DNA of 36,119 nucleotides, taken from Pseudomonadota bacterium. GTDB taxonomy: Bacteria > Pseudomonadota > Gammaproteobacteria > Xanthomonadales > SZUA-36. A model generated the notes under the pieces. The model had not been told where the DNA came from. It saw nothing but the letters and a program-made list of their open reading frames with translations, and searched no databases. Numbering within the stretch: position 1 is the first letter of the stretch; each line of letters opens with the position of its first letter. The translations under genes and the position numbers were made by a program. Shown here piece after piece: positions 29,941-36,119 of the stretch. The stretch spans positions 7,501-43,619 of the forward strand of contig JADFKH010000002.1 of the NCBI GenBank assembly GCA_022565025.1, read 5' to 3'.

Positions 29941-32295
29941 TCAGAACTGGTACTGCGCTGAGACGACGAAGCGCCGGGGTTGCTCCAGGGTGCCGATGAT
30001 GATTTGGCCCGGGACCACGCCCGCGGCGTTTACCCGCGCTGCCCCGGCGAAGTTCGGAAATTCCTGCACATCAATGTAGTATTTCTCGTCGAACAGGTTC
30101 TCTACGTGAATACCGAATTCCCAGTTGTTCCACGCTACACCCCCCCCGAGATCAACGACAGTGAAGGACGGGTTATCCCAGAACGGGAAGTCATCCCCCG
30201 GCGCATCGAAGAACTGGGCATTGGTCGAGGCGTCTCCCTTGTAGCGCAACTGCAAGCGGCCGAAGAGGCGCGTATCGTTGTCCAGTTGGCGGCTATAATC
30301 CAGCGCTGCGGTCACGCTCCAGTCGGCAATGTTGGGTGGCGTTAGGCCTGAGAGATCGGCGCCCGCGACTGGAGCGAACACTCCGCTGTCCCACTCTGCA
30401 TCGATGTAGCCGAACCCCGCAGAAATTGTCCAATCCTCATGGACAGACCAGACCACATCCGCTTCCAGGCCCCATTGTTGGGCATCACCCACATTCGTGA
30501 TGAGCTCGACGACTTCATTGGACACCGTGTCCTGAAGCTGAAGCTCGAACTGTCGATCCTTGTAGTCGATGAAGAAGGCTGCCAGGGTCAATACCACGCG
30601 GTCGCTCGGCCGCCCCTTATAGCCTATCTCGTATTGCGTTGCCTTTTCACGCACGTAAGGGAACAGGGAGTTTCCGCCCTCGAAGCTGGACACGTTGAAG
30701 TCCCCCGGCTCAAAACCCTGGGAGACAAGTCCGTACACCATCGACCGATCATCATCGAAGAACCAGGTTGCGGAGGCGCGGCCCAAAACCTCGGTTTCGG
30801 CCTGCCGCCCGGAGATGTTGGCATCACGGTTGATGCGCTCACTCTCCCAGCGGTCCACGCGGATGCCGCCGGCAATCTCCAAGTTATTCGAACGGTAGCT
30901 GGCATTGGCGAAGCCGGCCAGCTGTTGGCGCTCACGGAGGGTGTTCTCGAAAGGAACAGCGACAAACAGCGCCGACTCGGTCGCATCAAGCGGCGGTGGC
31001 ACTGGCAGGCCGAAGGCCCCATCGCCGAACAGATATTCGGATGCGCCGCGTAAAAACAGTTCCGAATTGATATCCCTTTCATAATCCAGAAAGTACGCCC
31101 CGGCCTGCCATTGCAGTGGTCCATCGCCCGTAGACGTGAAGCGCAGTTCCTGTGTCAGCACATCAAGCTGGTGCGGCCGAAACAGATCCAGGATAAACTC
31201 CTGGGATATGTCGAGGTCGGTTTCCCGGTCTGAATCCGTTTCCGTATACGAGGTAATAGAGGTGACGGTGAAGTTCTCCAACTCGTAGGCAAGTTCCACA
31301 CTGCCCGCCACCGTTTCCCGATTGTGTCGCGGGTTGAAACTGGTGTCCACTATGTTGGTGTAGGTGAGATCGCCATTAAACTCCACGTTCCAAATATTGT
31401 TGGGCCCGTCGAGTTTGTTGTAGCGCACGGTGGCATATAAAGAGAAACGATCCGTGATGTCGCCCGCCAAGGTCGCACGGATACCCGATTGCTCGGTTTT
31501 CCCCACATCCGGATCGTTGCTGTTGACCCCACCGTTGGCACGTACTGAGTTTGGATTGACCAGGAACGAATCATCCGTCATGGCAAAAGCAAAGACCCGC
31601 GCGGCCCAGGTGGTCCCCAGCGGAATATTCAGTTGAACTTCGCCATCATAAAAACCGTCTTCACCGGCGCGCAGCTTAACGCGACCCGAAAATGCCGCCG
31701 GGTCCGGCCGCTTGGTGACAAATTTTATGGCGCCGCCGATGTTGGCGCCGCCGTACAAAATGCCCTGCGGCCCTTTCAGCACTTCGATACGCTCTAAATC
31801 ACCGAACCGGGAAGAGGCGTCGGAAAAGAGTTGCACATCGTCCAGGTAAAAGCCGACCCCCTGGGTATTGCCGAAGCCCCCCAGGCCACGAATGGAGACG
31901 TTTGGAAAGCCGTCCAAGCGCCTGCTCATATACAGATTCGGCACCAGCAGTCCGATGTCTTCGAGGCCGTTGATGTTGGCTTGTTCGATGAACGTTGCTG
32001 TGAACGTTGCTATGGACTCCGGGATTTCGAGCACGTTTTCTTCCCGCTTGCGGGCGGTGACGAGGATTTCCTCGAGGACCGATTCCTGTTGCGCCATTGC
32101 TGCCTGACTCGTCAGGAGCATGACCGAGGGCAAGGTCAGCATCGAGGCAGCGAGCATCACGGTGCCGAAAGCAGATCCTGCATACGCGCCTGTCCTGCGA
32201 TGAGTTGTATCTGCGCGAACGGCGCCGGCAGACTTCCATTTTCCAGAATCTTGTTTTGGCATTGTCTCTACCTCCAATGTTTTCAACCTACTCAT
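29941..32295 (-). CDS. TonB-dependent receptor
   Basis: EEILVTARKREENVLEIPESIATF, IEVLKGPQGILYGGANIGGAIKFVTKRPD, C-terminal FVVSAQYQF; RBS aggaggag before ATG 32295. Confidence 0.95.
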   Translation of the reverse strand: MSRLKTLEVETMPKQDSGKWKSAGAVRADTTHRRTGAYAGSAFGTVMLAASMLTLPSVMLLTSQAAMAQQESVLEEILVTARKREENVLEIPESIATFTATFIEQANINGLEDIGLLVPNLYMSRRLDGFPNVSIRGLGGFGNTQGVGFYLDDVQLFSDASSRFGDLERIEVLKGPQGILYGGANIGGAIKFVTKRPDPAAFSGRVKLRAGEDGFYDGEVQLNIPLGTTWAARVFAFAMTDDSFLVNPNSVRANGGVNSNDPDVGKTEQSGIRATLAGDITDRFSLYATVRYNKLDGPNNIWNVEFNGDLTYTNIVDTSFNPRHNRETVAGSVELAYELENFTVTSITSYTETDSDRETDLDISQEFILDLFRPHQLDVLTQELRFTSTGDGPLQWQAGAYFLDYERDINSELFLRGASEYLFGDGAFGLPVPPPLDATESALFVAVPFENTLRERQQLAGFANASYRSNNLEIAGGIRVDRWESERINRDANISGRQAETEVLGRASATWFFDDDRSMVYGLVSQGFEPGDFNVSSFEGGNSLFPYVREKATQYEIGYKGRPSDRVVLTLAAFFIDYKDRQFELQLQDTVSNEVVELITNVGDAQQWGLEADVVWSVHEDWTISAGFGYIDAEWDSGVFAPVAGADLSGLTPPNIADWSVTAALDYSRQLDNDTRLFGRLQLRYKGDASTNAQFFDAPGDDFPFWDNPSFTVVDLGGGVAWNNWEFGIHVENLFDEKYYIDVQEFPNFAGAARVNAAGVVPGQIIIGTLEQPRRFVVSAQYQF

Positions 32296-32303
32296 TACTC
32301 CTC

Positions 32304-33680
32304 CTAACATTCGAACACCCGGCCCGGATTTAGCAGATTCTTTGGGTCGAGGCTGCGCTTTAAAGTTCGCATTAAATTAATTTCGTCGGGTGAACGGCTG
32401 TGCGGCAGCCACCTGAGTTTTTCTATCCCGATACCATGCTCGGCGGAAACCGAGCCACCGATCTCAACAAGTGGCTCGTAGACGCATTCATCGCTTGCAT
32501 GATGGTGGTCGCCTTGTGCATAAGGTTGTACAAAAAAGTGCAGGTTTCCGTCAGCTAGGTGACCGAAAGTGTACAAGCGGCCTTTGGACCAGCGACTCGT
32601 GACATTTTCTCTGACTTTGGCAACATAGCCCGGCATATCGCGGATCGGCAGGCTGACGTCATAGAGATACACGGGCTCCGGTTCCTGAATGGCCTCGAAG
32701 TTTTCGCGAATATTCCAAATCCCTCTCGTCTCTGCTTCGGATTTAGGAATGACGGCATCGATGATGATTTCATCGTCGAGTGCCTTGCCTAGTACGGCCT
32801 CGAACCGTTCAGAATCCGCTTCAGGATCATTGCTTTCAGCCTGTAAAACGACATAGAACGGAAAATTTCGCGATAGTGGTGCGCGATGGCCGCCTTCACC
32901 GGTTACCGCCTTATAGTAATCACCCCACATGATCTCGTAGGCGCTTAATGATCCTCCCAGCTGTTTTTGTAACCTTCCCAGTAAGCTGGTGACTTCATCG
33001 AAGCCCGACATTGCGACGAGCGCGTTTTGCCTGCTAGCTGGTTGTGGGAAGAGTCTTATGACAACTTTGGTTATGATACCGAGCGTTCCCTCGGTGCCGA
33101 TAAAGATCTGCTTAACGTCGTAACCCGCATTGTTCTTGAGCATGCGGTTCATGGAAGAAATAATCGTCCCATCCGCCATGACGGCTTCAAGCCCAAGCAC
33201 GAGGTTTCGCATCATGCCGTAGCGCAGTACGTTCATGCCACCGGCATTAGTTGCCGCATTGCCGCCGATTGTGCAGCTGCCTCGCGCTCCGAGATCGAGT
33301 GGGAAATAGAGACCTTGTTCCGCCACTGTCTCCTGGACGGTCTGCAATTTGGCGCCCGCTTCGACAATAGCTGTACAGCCCACCGGATCGATTTCCAGGA
33401 CATGATTCATTTTTTCCAGAGAAAGAACAACGTCATTGCTGGTTGCCTCCGCGCCGCTTACGCAGCCTGTTAACCCCCCATGGGTGACAACAGTCTGGTC
33501 ATTTTCATGACAACAGCGCAGGATCCTGGAGACTTCGTCAGTAGAATGCGGTAACAGTAAAACCTTGGCCTGCATCGGCGCACTGTTCCAGAAGCTCGTC
33601 GCCCGATTAGCAAGGACCTCATTGGTCATTAATCTGTTTCGGCCAAGGATATTTTCGAGTTGGGCCATTGTGCGACTCAT
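32304..33680 (-). CDS. FAD-linked oxidase, D-lactate/glycolate dehydrogenase (GlcD/Dld-like)
   Basis: VVTHGGLTGCVSGAEATSNDVVLSLEKMNHVLEIDP, GARGSCTIGGNAATNAGGMNVLRYG, YTFGHLADGNLHFFVQP, SAEHGIGIEKLRWL; ORF opens at 33725, MSRTMAQLENIL start preferred. Confidence 0.93.
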   Translation of the reverse strand: MSRTMAQLENILGRNRLMTNEVLANRATSFWNSAPMQAKVLLLPHSTDEVSRILRCCHENDQTVVTHGGLTGCVSGAEATSNDVVLSLEKMNHVLEIDPVGCTAIVEAGAKLQTVQETVAEQGLYFPLDLGARGSCTIGGNAATNAGGMNVLRYGMMRNLVLGLEAVMADGTIISSMNRMLKNNAGYDVKQIFIGTEGTLGIITKVVIRLFPQPASRQNALVAMSGFDEVTSLLGRLQKQLGGSLSAYEIMWGDYYKAVTGEGGHRAPLSRNFPFYVVLQAESNDPEADSERFEAVLGKALDDEIIIDAVIPKSEAETRGIWNIRENFEAIQEPEPVYLYDVSLPIRDMPGYVAKVRENVTSRWSKGRLYTFGHLADGNLHFFVQPYAQGDHHHASDECVYEPLVEIGGSVSAEHGIGIEKLRWLPHSRSPDEINLMRTLKRSLDPKNLLNPGRVFEC

Positions 33681-33681
33681 T

Positions 33682-33739
33682 ACCACCGACTGGCAACGTA
33701 GCAAATTTTTACCACCGACTGGCAACGTAGCAAATTTTT
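33682..33739. repeat. 29-bp perfect tandem duplication
   Basis: accaccgactggcaacgtagcaaattttt x2 (33682-33710, 33711-33739) immediately upstream of the FAD oxidase start. Confidence 0.97.
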
Positions 33740-33986
33740 CCGTCGTGCTGACACAATAGCAATGTACCGAATATCAGGGGAAATAACTTGTCTGTCTGCG
33801 AAACAGCGCCTGTCTAGAAGTGCAAACGATGCTAAGGGAATCTTCCCGGCGTGATCCCTCAAGGGACTGCTTCGGTTGCGATGAGAGCTCACCGGGTTCC
33901 GGTTGTTGTTTCCAGTCAGCGGTCTCCGATTATGCCATGAAGATAGGCCGGTCAGTGCGTTCCAGTGTCCATCAAGTCCGCGGGCC

Positions 33987-34440
33987 TCACCAGAATCTGA
34001 GACGCAGATCCACCGTCAGGCGGCGTGGTTGGCGGAAACCATCGTCCTTCTCGTGGTAAGCAAAGAGGCGAAACGCAGATTTGCCTTCTACAATGGGCGC
34101 TCCAATTGTGCCCGAAAAGTTTAGGGTAGACTGATCACCCAGGGTAACTTTTATATTTCCTACTTTTTCGTTCAGATCCGGCCGCTTGGTAATAAACTTG
34201 ATCGCGCCCCCTACATTGCTACCCCCGTACAAGGTGCCTTGCGGGCCCTTCAGCACTTCCATTCGCTCAATGTCACCGAACTTTGACGAGGCATCGGTAA
34301 TGATTTGCACGCCATCAACACAAAATCCCACGTCCAGTGTATTTCCAAACGAACCAACGCCACGGATCGTTACGTTGGGATAGCCGTCGGCACGCGTTGT
34401 CATGGTCAGATTCGGGATGCGGCCCGCGATGCAATCCAAC
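33987..34440 (-). pseudogene. Internally deleted TonB-dependent receptor remnant
   Basis: Plug IPNLTMTTRADGYPNVTIRGVGSFGN...IERMEVLKGPQGTLYGGSNVGGAIKFITKRPD...LFAYHEKDDGF directly joined to a C-terminal-like RQPRRLTVDLRLRFW*; barrel missing. Confidence 0.85.
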
Positions 34441-34744
34441 AACCACATAATGCGCCACCGCGAACGCATTGATGGATGCCACATCTTGCCACAGCTTGCG
34501 GTTCTTGAATGGGTCAGCGTGGTGGACGAAAGGCTCGCCAAACGACATTGTTCCGCGTTAGATCAAGGTGGTTACCTGATTGACAGAATGTGCACTGATG
34601 TAACGATATTCAGGGCAACGCAGCGCGCGAAGCGACTGTTTGTCTGCAGGATGCTAAAGTGTATATATGTAATAGGCTTTGCACTGAACGAATGATCACC
34701 ATAACCAGGTCCTTTTGTATAGAATGAATCTTATTCGCCACTCA

Positions 34745-34771
34745 CCCCTTTTGAGGAGACCCCTTTTGAGG
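34745..34771 (+). repeat. 12-bp direct repeat CCCCTTTTGAGG (period 15) in the leader
   Basis: CCCCTTTTGAGG-aga-CCCCTTTTGAGG, each carrying a GAGG SD-like core, 11 nt upstream of ATG 34783. Confidence 0.85.
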
Positions 34772-34782
34772 TAATATTTGAG

Positions 34783-36075
34783 ATGAGCACGCTTGCACTC
34801 CCTGTGCTAGTGGCGCATGCCCTGTTGCTTGCCACCCTGGTGAACGGTCCTGTTCTTGTGACACAGGCGCAGGAAAGTATTGAAACTACGGAATCCGTGC
34901 CTGTCGATACCGGGGAAATACAGGTGCTTCGCGATGCTCTCGTAGGTATTGAGAGCGATCAAGGCGCTTATGCGAACGCGCTACCGGAACAGCTGATCAG
35001 CCTGGGGCTCGCCCTGCAACAGCAGGGCCGTCACGAGGAGGCAGCAGCTGTGTTCAAACGCGGTGTGCATCTGGTACGGATCAACAACGGGCTCTACAGC
35101 GCAGAGCAAATCCCCTTCCTCCAGGGCGAAATCAGCAGCAATCTGGCCCTTGGTGAACTGACCGAGGTCGATCAGCGCCAGCAATACCTCCTCCAGGTCC
35201 AACAACGCAGCCTGGCCCGCGGTGAGCTGTACATCCAGGCCTTGATGCAACAAGCCAGCTGGCAGCACGATGCTTATGAACTGGGTATCGGGGACAAAGA
35301 GCGCATTTTTAGCCGACTTTTGAGCATGTGGGACCTGTATCGCCTGGCCATTAGCGACATCATGGATCGGGAAGGAGCGACTTCGCCCATGCTGCTGCCG
35401 CCCCTACACGGAATGTTGAAAGCCCAGTACCTGATCTCTGCGTACCAGGTTAACTACAATAGGGACGCGGAAAACCGCGCCCAGACGGAGCGGTTCCGGT
35501 TTGAGGCCTACCTCTCGCAAAACTACAAAAAAGGTAACGCAGTCATCCGTGCCATCTACAACGTGGAGCAGACCCGCTACGGAGAACACGGTCTGCCAGT
35601 GGCCGAAACCCTGGTCATGCTGGGAGACTGGATGTTGTGGCATGACAAGCGCCAATCTGCGAACCAGGCTTATCTGGATGCGCTAGAGGAACTTGCTGAA
35701 CTGGATGATGCCCAAGTACAGATAGAACACATGTTCGGTGAACCTGTGGCGCTGCCGGATATTGATGGTATTCGCCCCCTGCCGCCCGCGGTTTCCGCGG
35801 ACCAAGGTGATATCCTGTTAGAATTCAGGATCAACCCGCGCGGCCATGTTATCGATCTGGTTCGCCTGGATGAGAGTAAGGACGACAAAGCCAAAGCTAA
35901 CCGGCTGATGCGGAAATTGCGCAAAACGAAATTGAGGAAGCGCGCCGCGCTGAAAACTTTTTGTCCCGGCACGGTACGCTGCGACCATCGCCGCAAGAAT
36001 TGCCCGACGGTACACTGGTACACAAACGGTCTTTTTTCCAAGAAGAAATTGATTTTTACGACGAGAACCCGCTGA
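34783..36075 (+). CDS. Secreted TPR-containing protein with TonB-C-like C-terminal region; 3' end possibly frameshifted
   Basis: Signal peptide; TPR-like GLALQQQGRHEEAAAVFKRGVHL; EFRINPRGHVIDLVRLDESKDDKAKANRLMRKLRKTK; coding-like reading switches frame after about 35900. Confidence 0.65.
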   Translation: MSTLALPVLVAHALLLATLVNGPVLVTQAQESIETTESVPVDTGEIQVLRDALVGIESDQGAYANALPEQLISLGLALQQQGRHEEAAAVFKRGVHLVRINNGLYSAEQIPFLQGEISSNLALGELTEVDQRQQYLLQVQQRSLARGELYIQALMQQASWQHDAYELGIGDKERIFSRLLSMWDLYRLAISDIMDREGATSPMLLPPLHGMLKAQYLISAYQVNYNRDAENRAQTERFRFEAYLSQNYKKGNAVIRAIYNVEQTRYGEHGLPVAETLVMLGDWMLWHDKRQSANQAYLDALEELAELDDAQVQIEHMFGEPVALPDIDGIRPLPPAVSADQGDILLEFRINPRGHVIDLVRLDESKDDKAKANRLMRKLRKTKLRKRAALKTFCPGTVRCDHRRKNCPTVHWYTNGLFSKKKLIFTTRTR

Positions 36076-36119
36076 TTAGCGACGAACTCAAGCGGCGCAT
36101 AAAGCTCGGTAGCAAGAAT

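Noticed and set aside
34441-34541. Possible fusion partner MSFGEPFVHHADPFKNRKLWQDVASINAFAVAHYVV (frame of ORF 34315..34548 -) ahead of the receptor relic
   Set aside because: Reads protein-like but is too short, and I could not assign it to any family.

Overview
The window starts in the spacer of an rRNA operon: tRNA-Ile(GAT), tRNA-Ala(TGC), 23S and 5S rRNA, then a strong terminator. After it comes about 30 kb of accessory catabolic DNA, apparently from a gammaproteobacterium. Main blocks: (i) a TonB-dependent receptor (TBDR). (ii) A six-gene minus-strand run: enoyl-CoA hydratase, acyl-CoA ligase, CoA-binding protein, MetY-type sulfhydrylase, FAD monooxygenase, DUF2783-like protein. (iii) Two different, non-identical tryptophan tryptophylquinone (TTQ) amine dehydrogenase gene sets that look more like aromatic (aralkyl) amine dehydrogenase than methylamine dehydrogenase. 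Set 1 is B-E-A-cyt-cyt with a divergent ligase-mauD. Set 2 is B-D-A-cyt, tightly joined to DUF485 / Na+-solute symporter / phenylacetate-CoA ligase. A FeaR-like AraC regulator, a Bcr/CflA exporter and a MaoC hydratase lie nearby. (iv) A second block: Dke1-like beta-diketone-cleaving cupin, eukaryote-like Zn-type glyoxalase I, another cupin, a TBDR and an FAD-linked D-lactate/glycolate-type dehydrogenase. Together these suggest a beta-diketone -> methylglyoxal -> D-lactate -> pyruvate route. (v) An internally deleted TBDR relic and a TPR/TonB-C-like protein with a possible 3' frameshift. Notable non-coding signals: a 73-bp near-perfect palindrome between 23S and 5S, paired spacer repeats with covarying hairpins, a 29-bp tandem duplication in a leader, alternative hairpins between aauB and mauE, and 16-bp direct repeats upstream of the second aauB. 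All family assignments come from reading the translations and recalled family features; no searches were run.
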